64,000 nt of DNA from Latrodectus hesperus. Its lineage: Eukaryota > Arthropoda > Arachnida > Araneae > Theridiidae. Shown in pieces: positions 12,795 to 23,300 of this stretch (its first letter is position 1; each line of letters begins with the position of its first letter). Under the pieces are notes generated by a model that saw only the letters and a list, made by a program, of their open reading frames with translations, made no database searches and was not told where the DNA came from. Where the stretch lies: NCBI GenBank assembly GCA_037975125.1, contig JAJQOW010000208.1:62001-126000 (forward strand). Direction: 5' to 3'. The position numbers were made by a program, and so were the translations under genes.

Positions 12795-13040
12795 GTCGGG
12801 GGTGGCCACGATAGCCTGGCTGTTGAATGCGTCATTCGTATCTCAATTTAACCGATGATCCACCGTGTTCAATAAGGTGATTGGTCATGTTCAATAGATC
12901 GAGGTCTCTATGTTCTCGAATTGAATTAATTCTTTTGAGAGTGGTAGGTCAAGTATTGTGGCTGCTGAGTCCCTGTATCTAAATGATTCCTACCGGACTA
13001 CTTCTGTCTGACTGGTAGATCCCCACTCTCAAGTTTAATG
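12795..13040 (+). mobile_element. SINE-like family E copy
   Basis: The head GGCCACGATAGCCTGGCTG and the blocks GATCGAGGTCTC, GAGTGGTAGGTCAAGTATTG, TGCTGAGTCCCTG, AAATGATTCC and CTGTCTGACTGGTAGATCC match in order the copies at 20070 and 25830. The tRNA-like origin of the head is plausible but not certain. Confidence 0.6.
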
Positions 13041-13145
13041 TCCATCTGAGTGGGTGTTTTGGAGTTTTACCTTGCGACTCGTGAATACGGCACACCGTTT
13101 GTGAAGAGTCGTTCCTGAAGGCAATCACGCGGTGGTCGTAAAAAT
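13041..13145 (+). repeat. family G repeat fragment
   Basis: TTTTGGAGTTTTACCTTGCG and the following CTCGTGAATACGGCACAC resemble TTTGGAGTTTTCAAGG...CCTTGCGATTCCGGAATTTGG near 44555 and the block near 62400. Confidence 0.5.
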
Positions 13146-13194
13146 GCAACGCGATGTCAAAGATTTACATCTATATTATTCTGAATAATTTCTA

Positions 13195-13262
13195 TCGTCC
13201 TTGACCAAGATGGGAATCAGACCCACGAACTGTCAAATTGAAAGCTCGAGCGCTGTATATTC
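13195..13262 (-). mobile_element. family F SINE head fragment, minus strand
   Basis: On the minus strand ACAGTTCGTGGGTCTGATTC then CCATCTTGGTC matches the family F head around its B box (61975-62010). Only the head is recognisable. Confidence 0.5.
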
Positions 13263-13318
13263 ATTTTTTCTTCTGCATCTGCATTTTCCTTGCCATCAAC
13301 ATTATCTGCGCTAGACTT

Positions 13319-13321
13319 GCG

Positions 13322-13409
<88 letters not shown>
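13319..13409. repeat. (GC)n-(AC)n microsatellite
   Basis: About 12 bp of GC repeats pass into about 80 bp of AC repeats. It has Z-DNA-forming composition. The Thr-His and Cys-Val frames are artefacts. Confidence 0.98.
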
Positions 13410-13411
<2 letters not shown>

Positions 13412-13568
13412 AAAACTAAAAATAATTTGACTTAGAGCTGGAATAGTTTTGCTAAGATCCTGTTTGCGAAACATTTATAATCCTAAGATTTCAACACAGC
13501 AAGAAACACTTAACTAAATATTTCGGTGCTTTTTATCTAAACAAATCTTGTTATGTAATAATAGAATT

Positions 13569-13845
13569 GCCGCCCGCCTTGTCTAGTGGCCAGAGTCCCT
13601 GACTACGGATAGGGAGGTCCTGGGTTCGAATCCCAGTTCGGGCATGGATGCACTATCTCTCTCTATCTATCCTGTCTTCGTCTTTTCTGTGTATGAATGT
13701 GGAGTGAATGGTTGCCTACCCTATAAATGGGTAACTACAGCATGTGTGTATGAGGAAGTCGGACTCCACACCAAATTACAGTTCAGCTGGAAAAAAGCAC
13801 CGCACAGCATATTGTCACACTAGCTGCCACAAGACAACAACAACA
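13569..13845 (+). mobile_element. tRNA-headed SINE, family B
   Basis: The head GCCGCCCGCCTTGTCTAGTG and the B-box GGGTTCGAATCCCAGTTCGG are followed by GCATGGATG, TATAAATGGGT and GGAAGTCGGACTCCACACC. The tail is CAAGACAACAACAACA. No clear target duplication was found. Confidence 0.88.
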
Positions 13846-14094
13846 GGAGTGTGATTAAATTGGAATCAGGCTAATGGATGGTTAGTAATTGGTTTGGCCA
13901 TCAGTAAGCATCGCCTTGAACTGCTAAATAATGGAACAATTAGAGGATTAACCAAAATATTCTTCGGCAGCTCCGACTTTGGATGTTCTGACTGCTTCAG
14001 TTCCTGGATCAAAATATTTGATAAACATTGCCAATGGCTAACTTCCTTGATGACTCCTCAATGGTTCGCTAGTTCAATTCTCAATTTAGCCAAA

Positions 14095-14195
14095 AAAGTT
14101 TTTAGTGGTTGGGAATCCACTCTAAAAGAAATACCCCGATCTTTTTAAGCTAAGGTGTGCAGAAATGATCGTTGAGGAACAAATAAACCTAACTA
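14095..14195 (+). mobile_element. family F SINE 3' remnant
   Basis: TAGTGGTTGGGAATCCACTC, GTGTGCAGAAATGATCGTTG and AGGAACAAATAAACC are diverged versions of the 3' half of the family F copy at 62010-62113. Confidence 0.55.
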
Positions 14196-14523
14196 ATCGT
14201 GACATTAATGTTGATGAATTGGAAATATTTTCTTGATTGTCTGTTTTCTAGAACAATAGAGCAGTTTTAAAGTTATAGTTTCGTAAATACTTCTCTCGCT
14301 TCCTTTTTTCCCAAAAATTCTGTTACATAGATATTTTTTTTTATTTTTGTGGTACAAAAAAATGAAAAAAAATGCATCGAACTTTTTAAGCCAATGTGTT
14401 ATAAATCCTCTTTTTATTATTTCAGATATATTAACTAATTTTTAATGTTGGCATAAGCAAGGCAATAAGTCTTAAGATTTTAAAGAATTTGTTTACAAAG
14501 GCTGTAATTATTAATTTAGAACT

Positions 14524-14748
14524 GGGCGCTCCGTGGCTGAGTGGTCTAAAGCATCACCGCTAATCGCTTGAGAGCGTAGGAGTGTGGGTTCGATTCCCAC
14601 CATGGCCCTGGGTGTTTTCTTCGTTATTCTTCTGTGGCTGTACATCTGTCATTGTGCTATTTGTCCTATTATCGACGAAGACTTACAAGCGGATCTCAAG
14701 AATCAAGCATACAAGTCTGAATATATGTAATGTAATAAAATAAATAAA
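14524..14748 (+). mobile_element. tRNA-Ser-like SINE, family C
   Basis: The head GGGCGCTCCGTGGCTGAGTG, then ACCGCTAATCGC, a long variable arm and GGGTTCGATTCCCACC, looks like tRNA-Ser with anticodon GCT. The body TGGGTGTTTTCTTCGTTATT... ends in an AATAAATA tail. A 12-bp duplication TAATTTAGAACT flanks it at 14512-14523 and 14749-14760. The near-identical minus copy at 50742 shows it is a SINE, not a lone tRNA gene. Confidence 0.93.
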
Positions 14749-14950
14749 TAATTTAGAACTCTAATAATTAAGGATTTTTTAAAATATTAAATCATCCTCG
14801 CCAAATCCATACAAAAGTACGACGAATTTCCGATCGGGAAAACGGCGGTATGAAATGGCTGAAATAGTGACAAATATTTCATACATTGTTAATATCTAAC
14901 AATATGCTCAACCAATTTTACAAAATTAACAAAAAACGCAGATTTTTAGA

Positions 14951-16150
14951 GGAACAAGTTCAGTATCCCCATGCACTGATTTCTCGCCAAATCTGGTAAC
15001 CGTTGTTTACGTTGTAGCGTTGCCGATTTCAGCTTTTGTTTTTATTATAGTGTTGCCAAATTTAGTTTTTGTTACTATTTTTATTTTTTCCTTGCCAGAT
15101 TCCGTTTTTCTCGTGTTTTAAATAATTTTTACGTTATATATGTGCTTTTTTTAGTGGCAATAGCTTATTTAGTTTCACTTCGAGAATTTTCCAGAACTTT
15201 CTTTGCTAATTGTTCTATGTTTTAATTGGTAGTCATTTTAATTTCGTTCACTTTTGCTGCTGGAATCGGTGGATTTCCCGCTGTTGTGTTTCGTTGTCGC
15301 CAGTGTCCAAACATCGTAAATTTTTCATTTTTACTATTTCTTTTTAATTATTATTTTTATTTGGTTTAATTTTAATATATATTTTTTTATTAAATGATAT
15401 ATTTTATTTTATGTATTTAAAACCGTTAAATATTCGTTTTTCCTTATTTTGTTTTCTTAATTTATTATCATCTTTATATTATTTTAATGACTTTATTTTT
15501 TGTTTTAATTTAAAATGTCTCATATTCAAATTGTTGTTGAAAAATATCAACAAGTTATTTTAGCAAAAATTAAAGATAATAATGATGGATTATTGCTCAG
15601 GATTCCAAATTATTAATTAATTTAAGATTCGCAAATATTAATTAATTTTTAACGGAAATTGGATTTGGAGAAGGTGTAATTATTTTATTTAAATTCTATT
15701 GCTTACATGTATGTTTTTTATTGTATTCGTGTTTCATTTTTATTTACTTAAAATGTGTATACATTTAAAAAATGTTTTATTCATGTTTTTTTTAAAATTT
15801 AAAAAAGTATATATTTGAAAAATAAGTTTTTGCATGTTTTTTTTAAAATTTTATAAAGTGTATATATTTAGAAAAATATTTTTGCATGCTTTTTTTGTAA
15901 AATTAGATAATTATTTTTACTGAAATGTGACACTTGTGACAAACGAATAAGTCGAAATAAATCGGCATGTCAGCTTAACTTCATATCAAGTAAGTCCATT
16001 ATTTATATTTATTTCCTTTTTTAAATTTTCTGAAATGCATATTTTTCGATCGAACTTAGGGAAACTTCCCGTTTTAATAAACGCGCGCCTAGCTTGGCGA
16101 CAAAAAAATTCGCCGCGTTGCCAAGTGTATGGGGATACTGAACTTGTTCC
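14951..16150. mobile_element. 1.2-kb terminal-inverted-repeat element with 8-bp TSD
   Basis: The ends are inverted copies starting GGAACAAGTTCAGTATCC: 22 bp perfect, 26 of 27 with one mismatch. They sit at 14951-14977 and 16124-16150. TTTTTAGA occurs directly outside both ends (14943-14950 and 16151-16158), an exact 8-bp target duplication. The interior is AT-rich with GCCGATTT and GTTGCCAAATT motifs and no transposase. The only named-looking frame is 33 codons at 15514-15618 (MSHIQIVVEK...). It is a non-autonomous DNA transposon; hAT-, P- or Merlin-type superfamilies all make about 8-bp duplications, so its class is undecided. Confidence 0.88.
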
Positions 16151-16158
16151 TTTTTAGA

Positions 16159-16564
16159 TTTCAAACATCAATGGTAAAATAATAAAGTTGATATGTTAAA
16201 TTATCCATAAAATTTTTTTGACTAAATTTTATGTTGATGAATTTAAATCGGTTAATATTCATGAGAACTTAATGACAAATAGGGTTGCCAAAATACTAGT
16301 TTGCCATGTTTCCAGTAAAAATGTTCGCCAAATTTGGCTCCAAAAAACGCGCCAAGTGTGAGCGTACAGTAAATCTGATCCACTATCGCTTAAAGAATGT
16401 GATTTGAAAGCAGGCAGCAAACTCGTCGACAAATTATATTGACGACGTCATCTTAATATGATGTGACGTAGGTCTCACGTTATCTGTCGTCATGGATATA
16501 TTAAACCAGTAAGAATCGTAATAAAGTGGGGTAGTTATAATCTCAACTGTAAAAGAAACAATCG
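16159..16564. other. no gene seen
   Basis: AT-rich. 16283-16350 contains TTGCCAAAATA and TCGCCAAATTTGGC motifs reminiscent of the subterminal parts of the element at 14951, possibly a decayed relative. Confidence 0.4.
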
Positions 16565-17320
16565 CTTTATAGTAAATAGAATAAAAGATAACAGCTAAAT
16601 GGATTGGGGAGTGAAATAATTTTCCTATAAAACACTCACAAAATTATTGTTTGAAATATTTTAAATTACAAAAGAAAAATATTCAATTTAATAAGTTTAT
16701 CATTTATGGTAGTAATATTTCAAAAATCTAACCTTTCGGAAGTTCAAAAGAAAAAGTGTAGTAAAAAGTTAAAAATAATTTACCTTACTTCCGAAAAACA
16801 ATTTTACCTTTTGACATTACTAAAAGTGAATTAATAAAAGTAGGATATGATTACTATCAGCATGGCTGGGTGAAATAGTTTCTCTTGAGAACACTTAAAA
16901 AGTTATTGTTTGAAATATTTTTTACATTACTACCAAAAATAGTCAATTTAATGCTTAACATTTTCAGTAGTAATTTTTCAAAAATTTAACCTTTCCTTGG
17001 TAACATAAAAGCTTCAAAATTTTTATCTTTTTACCAAAACATTACATTATCTCTTTTGCCGTTACTGAAATTAAATGCTAAACAGTAGAAGATAACTGCT
17101 ATAAGTATTGCCGGGTGAAGTATTTTCTTTTGAGGAAACTCAACAAATCGTTTCAAATATTTTACATTACTATCAATAAATATTCAGTTTGATGTGTTTA
17201 ATATATTCGGAAAAAATGCTTACAAAAAATTACCTTTCATAGTGAAATAATTTTTTTTAATTTTTTACCTTATTGGCGTAAAGCAATTTTACCATTTTTA
17301 TCTTAAACCGCTATTGTACG
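16565..17320. repeat. degenerate tandem repeat, ~250-bp unit, three copies
   Basis: Three head-to-tail blocks share an order of motifs: GATA-(A/C)-rich start at 16587, 16844 and 17091; then GG(G)GTGAAATA or GGGTGAA; then a TTATTGTTTGAAATATTTT-like block; then ATTCAATTTAAT; then TTTCAAAAATCTAACCTTTC; then TTACCTT. Spacing between equivalent points is about 257 and 247 bp. No coding capacity or known family is recognised. Confidence 0.75.
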
Positions 17321-18101
17321 AAGATATGAACGAATTCGTGAATAACAGTATTCAAAAATGATATTAGAAAAATTAAATTATATTCAAATGATACTTTTAA
17401 GACATAATGAAATGTGAAATCATTTCCTCCATTCTTTCAAAAAACAAGCTTGAAAATGGAGAATTCTTAATTTAGGAAACATTTTTAATACCATTTGAGA
17501 TTAAAATAAGGATAATTTAATCTTACCAGTGTTGCTTAATATGCTGAAATTTTCTTGAAAATTAAATCTTCGCGGTGCATGTAAAATCCAGTGCCATTCT
17601 AATTAATCTAATGAGTTGCCATAAAAATGCAGTAATAGTTAGTTTTCTTCTTTGAAATATACTTTGATATATACGAAAAGTCTCTTTAAAAATCTAAATT
17701 TATAGAATGGTTACTCGCACCAAAATATTATGCTATCATTATAAATACGTACTCGAAAGTTCGCTTAAACTTCAATAAATAAGTAATTTAATGTAGAGTA
17801 ATCTAAAAACGCTGAATAATTATTTTCAAATGGTTGCTCTCTTCTGAAATCGAAAAATAATCCCAGTCTCACATTATAAATAAAATAAATTTAATTTACA
17901 TATTCTGTATAATGACAACTGCGAACTGATAGTCAATAAAAATATTATAATAAGAAAAATCTTGTATTATTTTTAAAATTTATCATAAAAATTGTGAGCA
18001 TATAGTAACGATTACAGTAATTAACTGCATGGAAATTCAGAACAAAAATTTTGACTTTGGTTTTTTGGTGGAATATAAATATTTTTATTTTTGTTTGGAA
18101 A
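17321..18101. other. no gene seen
   Basis: AT-rich DNA with no recognised element. Confidence 0.45.
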
Positions 18102-18383
18102 GCCGACCGATGGCTGAGTGTTTAGCATTCCTTACTCCTGAGCCGTGGGTCCCGGGTTCGAATCCCGGTTCGGGCATGGATGTTTCTTTCATTCTCAGTT
18201 CTCTCTATGTTTCATTGTCCTTTCTTCTGTGATGTTGTATGAATGTGGCCCACCCTATAAACGGGTTTGTGATGGTATGGAGCGGGCAACGCTACTCGCC
18301 TCCGTGACTTGGTTCACAGGCGCCCTCTGGGTAACGATAAATGAGAAGCAGATTTTTGCCTTGTTGTGGCATAGAGTTCGTCA
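18102..18383 (+). mobile_element. tRNA-headed SINE, family D
   Basis: The head GCCGACCGATGGCTGAGTG and the B-box GGGTTCGAATCCCGGTTCGG are followed by GCATGGATGTTTCTTTC, CACCCTATAAACGGGTTTG and GCGGGCAACGCTACTCGCC. It lacks the terminal TTGTGCCCGCCGTTGG seen at 61038-61050, so the 3' end is shortened. Confidence 0.9.
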
Positions 18384-18577
18384 TTAAATTCAAAAACATT
18401 TTTTGAAAGAGAACATGAGAATATTTAACTTCCACTTGATGAATATTTTATCGAGATTAAACAGATAAACAGAACTTACCAGAGGAAACAACGTCATTCA
18501 TTATTTCTCAGTTCACATGCTTTGTAGCTTACTCAACACTTGCATCACTATACCTAGTTTGCAAAGTACCATGTTCT

Positions 18578-18664
18578 AACCAATTCCACACTGTAATCAC
18601 ACAGGTAATCAATGGTAATTTACCATTGATTAGCGAGTATATAGATTACAGTGAGGAACTGGTT
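18578..18664. repeat. long imperfect hairpin
   Basis: AACCAATTCCACACTGTAAT (from 18578) pairs with GATTACAGTGAGGAACTGG (18644-18662) with two mismatches, and GGTAATCAATGGTAA (18604-18618) pairs with TTACCATTGATTAGC (18620-18634) with one. Unpaired bases separate the two stems. It could be a small foldback element or, if transcribed, a hairpin RNA. Confidence 0.85.
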
Positions 18665-18892
18665 TCAGCTACTTTGAGTCAAAAATGCAGTGTCAAGAGC
18701 TAAGCATAGGTGTTGCTGAAAAATATTGTTATTTTATATTTCAATGTTTCCTAGCTATTATCATAAAATATAGATCTTCACCAGGAGTTGTTACGAGTTT
18801 ACAGCTTTGCCTTGATCTGCAATTTCACTCTGATGTTTCTAAAAACTGATACCAGATCCTTTAAATTCATATTTTTTAAACTACTGTAGTTT

Positions 18893-19085
18893 CATCTACT
18901 TGGCCTCAGGAAGGGTTTTGAGTTTGAATCCTAACCCAACAAGTGATCTATCATGCTCACTATTGGTGAATGTGGTACGTAAAATAGGTCGTGATTCCTA
19001 TAAAATAATGCTTTTGGCGGGAGTGAAGTCCAAGTGTGGGATTTTTCTATTTGGTCATTGCTTCCAAATGACGAACATTTAAATG
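18893..19085 (+). mobile_element. SINE-like family E copy, diverged
   Basis: GAGTTTGAATCCTAACCC resembles a B-box. GATCTATCATGCTCACTA, AATAGGTCGTGATTCC, AAAATAATGC and TTGCTTCCAAATGACGA follow the family E order seen at 20070 and 25830. Confidence 0.5.
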
Positions 19086-19089
19086 AGGA

Positions 19090-20069
19090 ATGACTAAAGG
19101 ACGAATGACCCAACTACATTCGAAGTTCAATATGGCCTACCCACTGGTTGCCCCACTGGACAAAGTGCCACCACTTTCGGCCCTTGAAAAGACGGCAAAA
19201 AAATGCAGCCTATACTTAAAAATATAATGAGTAGACTTATTGCACTCATTGATATAAAGTACTTTATGAATGCTGTTTATCGTTTTGTATTCCGAAAAGC
19301 CAAATTTCACTCGCTGCCACTAAAGAATCATTTTTATGCCAAACTTAAGAATTCCATATTGATATAGATGAAAATGAAAAATGGATATGTAAAAAAAATT
19401 ATTTCTCTTCTGTTTTTCACAAAAACGGTTCCTTCATTCCACTATTTTATTTGTGAATTGTAATATCCTTTGATTATTTTGTTAAAGGTGATGTTTCAAG
19501 ACTGTAAACATTTTACTTTGAGATGTGGCGATAATATTATTTTTGATAAACTGAAAATATTTTTTAATTAACTGATTAATTTGTTAACTGGTCTGTTATC
19601 ATCTGTGATAAGATGGGCAGCATGACTTCGTACAGTGGCCGGAAGTGCAGACGAGTATTTCTAAATAATAGATTCAATAAATTCAGTAGAAGGGCTATTT
19701 AAGACCACAAATGGGTCAAGTAAAGTTTATATAAGGGCTATCACTGTTACAATGACATATTTGAAAGCCTTTGAACGTAGAGTTGACGCATGAGAGGCGA
19801 GGATATATGGACTTTTGCGAATGATCACGAGTATACTTTGAGAATATCGACTATCCTATAAAACATCAAATCTAAAATATCAACTCGTTTGAAAAATGAG
19901 AACTTTGAAGAAAGGAATTATTAAATACTAAGGGGACTTTTTAAACATGCACCACTTTATTAAATTGCTACACAATTTAATGCTAAGAATTAAAAAAAAA
20001 AAAACGTCAGCATTCAAACTCTTCAGCAGATCATTGTTGTTGTGGACTTTCGGGTTCCACAATAAACCA
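19090..20069. other. no gene seen
   Basis: AT-rich DNA, with a slightly GC-richer stretch at 19100-19200. There is no recognisable gene. Confidence 0.45.
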
Positions 20070-20350
20070 CGTGGAAGGCCATGGCGGCTTGGTTGATGAA
20101 GGTGTCGCTCTCATTATCGAGTGACGCGAGATTAACTAAAAATCTGTCGTGTTCACTAAAAGCTGCTGACATTAAAACTAGGCGTGGTCGCAATGTCTTC
20201 CAAGTGAAATGATACCTCTGGGGGTGGCAGGCCAGGTATTAGGGGTCTTCTGCTTTGTCCTTGCTTCAAAATGACGAAACCTCTCCACAATTGCTTCTAT
20301 CTAACTGGTAGAGTCCTACTCAGGGCAAATTATGGGGAAGCATCCTAGTA
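20070..20350 (+). mobile_element. SINE-like family E copy
   Basis: Fairly complete: GGCCATGGCGGCTTGGTTGA, GTGTCGCTCTCATTATCGAG, GTGGTCGCAATGTCTTCC, AAGTGAAATGATACCTCTGG, GGGTCTTCTGCTTTGTCC, AAAATGACGAAACC and CTAACTGGTAGAGTCC. It is a useful reference copy for the family in this window. Confidence 0.65.
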
Positions 20351-23300
20351 CAACAGAAACAATTCTTTCTGATGCAAATCATTGGTATATAATATTATCT
20401 TGCTTCGTATTTGTTTGGTGGTCCAGTATCTTGAATTCGGCTGCCATTTTCATTCAGTGACACGATGTTGCCAAACGTAAACATCTTGGTGCCAACTCCA
20501 TTCGATTATGGAAGATTACCTGGTAATCAAACTTTTTGAAGAAAAGAATTTCTTAAAAAGTTAATAAGCACTAATTTTTAAATAAGAAAAATAATGATGG
20601 TTATCTAAAACGCTCTGTCTACTATATTATATTTTTATATTATTTACTATTGAATTATCGAATAATTGGAGATATATTATCTACACATTTATAAAATAAA
20701 AAAGTCCTTTTCTCGCGGCTTATTCTTAGGAATAGCTAATGATGTTCTAAAGGAAGGGCTTTAGAAATAAAAAGTAACAAATCTTAAACAAGTAAAAGAA
20801 ACAATTTAAGCAGAGTTGAAAGCAAAATAGTTATTACATCCCACTAGCGCAATCATGCAAAGTATTTTACTCTGTAAAACGTATCACTTTTCTCTTTTTT
20901 TAATGCTACCTCAATTACAGTTACGTTCACCGCACTTGAAGATTTAGAAATAAAATCACCCATCGTAAAGCCACTGCGATAGAGACTGTTAATCGACGGC
21001 TGGACCGTTTTGTTTTTGATCGAAAGCATGCGGTCTGAATGGGCCATTTGGAAGATCGCTACCGTGCAATTACGCAGCCAAATTCACTCGCCAAGACTGC
21101 AACCGTTTCAGTATCATAATTACGCAGCAGATAAGCATGTTGTCGTGTGTGTGAGTGCCACCGGCGCCGTCTAGCTACCTGACCTCTTCGGAAAGGTCTG
21201 ATAACGAATTTTTCATTCCTGAAGATACGTTTTATTGCATTTTGAATCACTTGATGAACAGGCCAGCTTTGGCGACAGAGAATGCAATTAGTCGAATCTT
21301 TTTATGGCATTTTTTCCAGACCTGAGTATCAACCATTTGGTTATTTCTTCTGATGCTTCATTGAGTCGTTGAAGAAAAAAAAGAGCGCGGGGATAAAATT
21401 AGCATGCAAATCCTAATCATACAATCAAAATCCTTCGGCAAAGAAGATTAAAATCGGTTGAAAAAAAACTTGGTTGATTGCCTGTGTAATTACAGCGAAA
21501 ATATTTCTCAGTACGTTCATTGCGAATTGCAGTCATTTGCATTTTTCATTTTTCTGTTTATATATAAACACTTCTAAATGACGTTTACCCATAATATTTT
21601 TCAATCAAAAATAACTGAGACAGAATAAATAAATTTCAAATGGTAAATAATTCCATATTGAACATATCTTTTTCACCCCATATGTAAACTGTTTAATTTC
21701 ATAGGGTAAAATGCGCCTCTATAGTGCCTAGAAGACAATGAGTGCAATACCTGAAATAGCTATAGTTATCATGCTAAAGAGTTTTATTGTTCATGTTTAA
21801 TATTGTATAGCCTGCAAACTACCTTTACAGATATGGGTTTGAAATGTGAGACAAAGTTCTATCTTAGAGGTCGACCTCACTACGGATCACAGTTAGAAGT
21901 AACGATGCCACCGATTGATTTCAGCTGTAGGAATTGGCAATCGGAAATCACAATGGTTAACCTCAACCTTGAAAGTATGCTTTTACTTGCAGAATTTTCC
22001 GTGTTCTTCTGTGAAAATATATCTTTTTGTTTGTAAACTACACCTGATGAGAAACAATAGAGAAAAATCCTTTTTTTTGTTATCTACATGTTAACAAAAA
22101 ATACATAAATGGAGATCAAGCCACAACATAATCCCACTTATCTATGGGTATGTTTTTTATCTGCAGTATTTCTAGCTTTGAGTACTTCTGTGGATAAATG
22201 CTTGGAAGCTTACATGCTTTTTTCTTTAGAAATTACAGGACACCTTATCAAACATAATACTAGAAGGGGCACTTAAAATGCAAAACATTAGTATTGATGC
22301 TAATCTAAACTTCTGGAATGTCTGGATTAAATTTATACTCTTGCGCAAACATTGGACAAAACTTGATTTCAAGCAGTAAAACATTAAAACAACGCGAAAA
22401 CTTTTTATCATAATACAGACGTAAGCCTTTACCTGCAGTGAACTATTTGCTTCTGGGTGATGTACAAATACTTAAGTGCCACAAGGAATTCAACTATTTG
22501 CCCCAAGGAATTTAAATATTTTATCCAAAGGTAAACATTACGATGAAATTATCCATACCATTTTTAACAACCCCAGCAAAGAAATCCCAGGAGCTTTATT
22601 TGTAGAATAAAGATTATATATATTTATCAAAAAAGAAAAGTTTTAATGAAATATAATATTGAGGTATCTAAACATAGCTTTTCTCACTTATCTATAATAC
22701 ACTGATTTCTTGTTTCATCCAAAATCAAAAATAATTGTTTGCATATGAGGAAATCAACACAGGAACCAATAATTAAATAAGATTTTTTAAACATAAAAAT
22801 TTGCTTAAATAGATTCAAATAAATATCAAAAACCTAAAAAGCATTGATTAAAAAATTATTAAGAGGAATCTAATTTCTAAGAATAAAAAGATTAACATTA
22901 ATAAAAATAACATTTCATTAAATTAATTTATGTTAAATGACGAAAAATAATTCATGGTTCTGCTGATGAAACATCCAATAAAAAAAAGAATAAATGCTTA
23001 AAGAATTTTATCAACTCATAAAAAAAAAGAAAAAACTCATTTTAACTTGGAACTAATTAATAACACACTGCAAATGAAAATGTAATAATAAATAAAATAT
23101 GAGCATTTTTTAGGTGAAGGTTTGCGTCAGAAAATGAATACGTTAAAATAAAGACCAACAAAACATTTATAAACTAATCATTACTGTGTGTGTGAAAAAA
23201 TTCTTTATAAATTCTATTTCTTTTTACTAAAAAAAGGTTTATTATGAGAAAAGGATCAGATATCAATTAATTCCTTTGTCCAAATTATTTAAATTTTAAG

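Noticed and set aside
13217..13474. 85- and 65-codon frames rich in Cys-Val or Thr-His
   Set aside because: Translations of the (AC)n microsatellite.
14524..14610. Stand-alone tRNA-Ser gene
   Set aside because: The tRNA-like part continues into a body and tail shared with the minus copy at 50742, and both are flanked by 12-bp target duplications. It is a SINE head. The same reasoning applies to the other tRNA-like heads.
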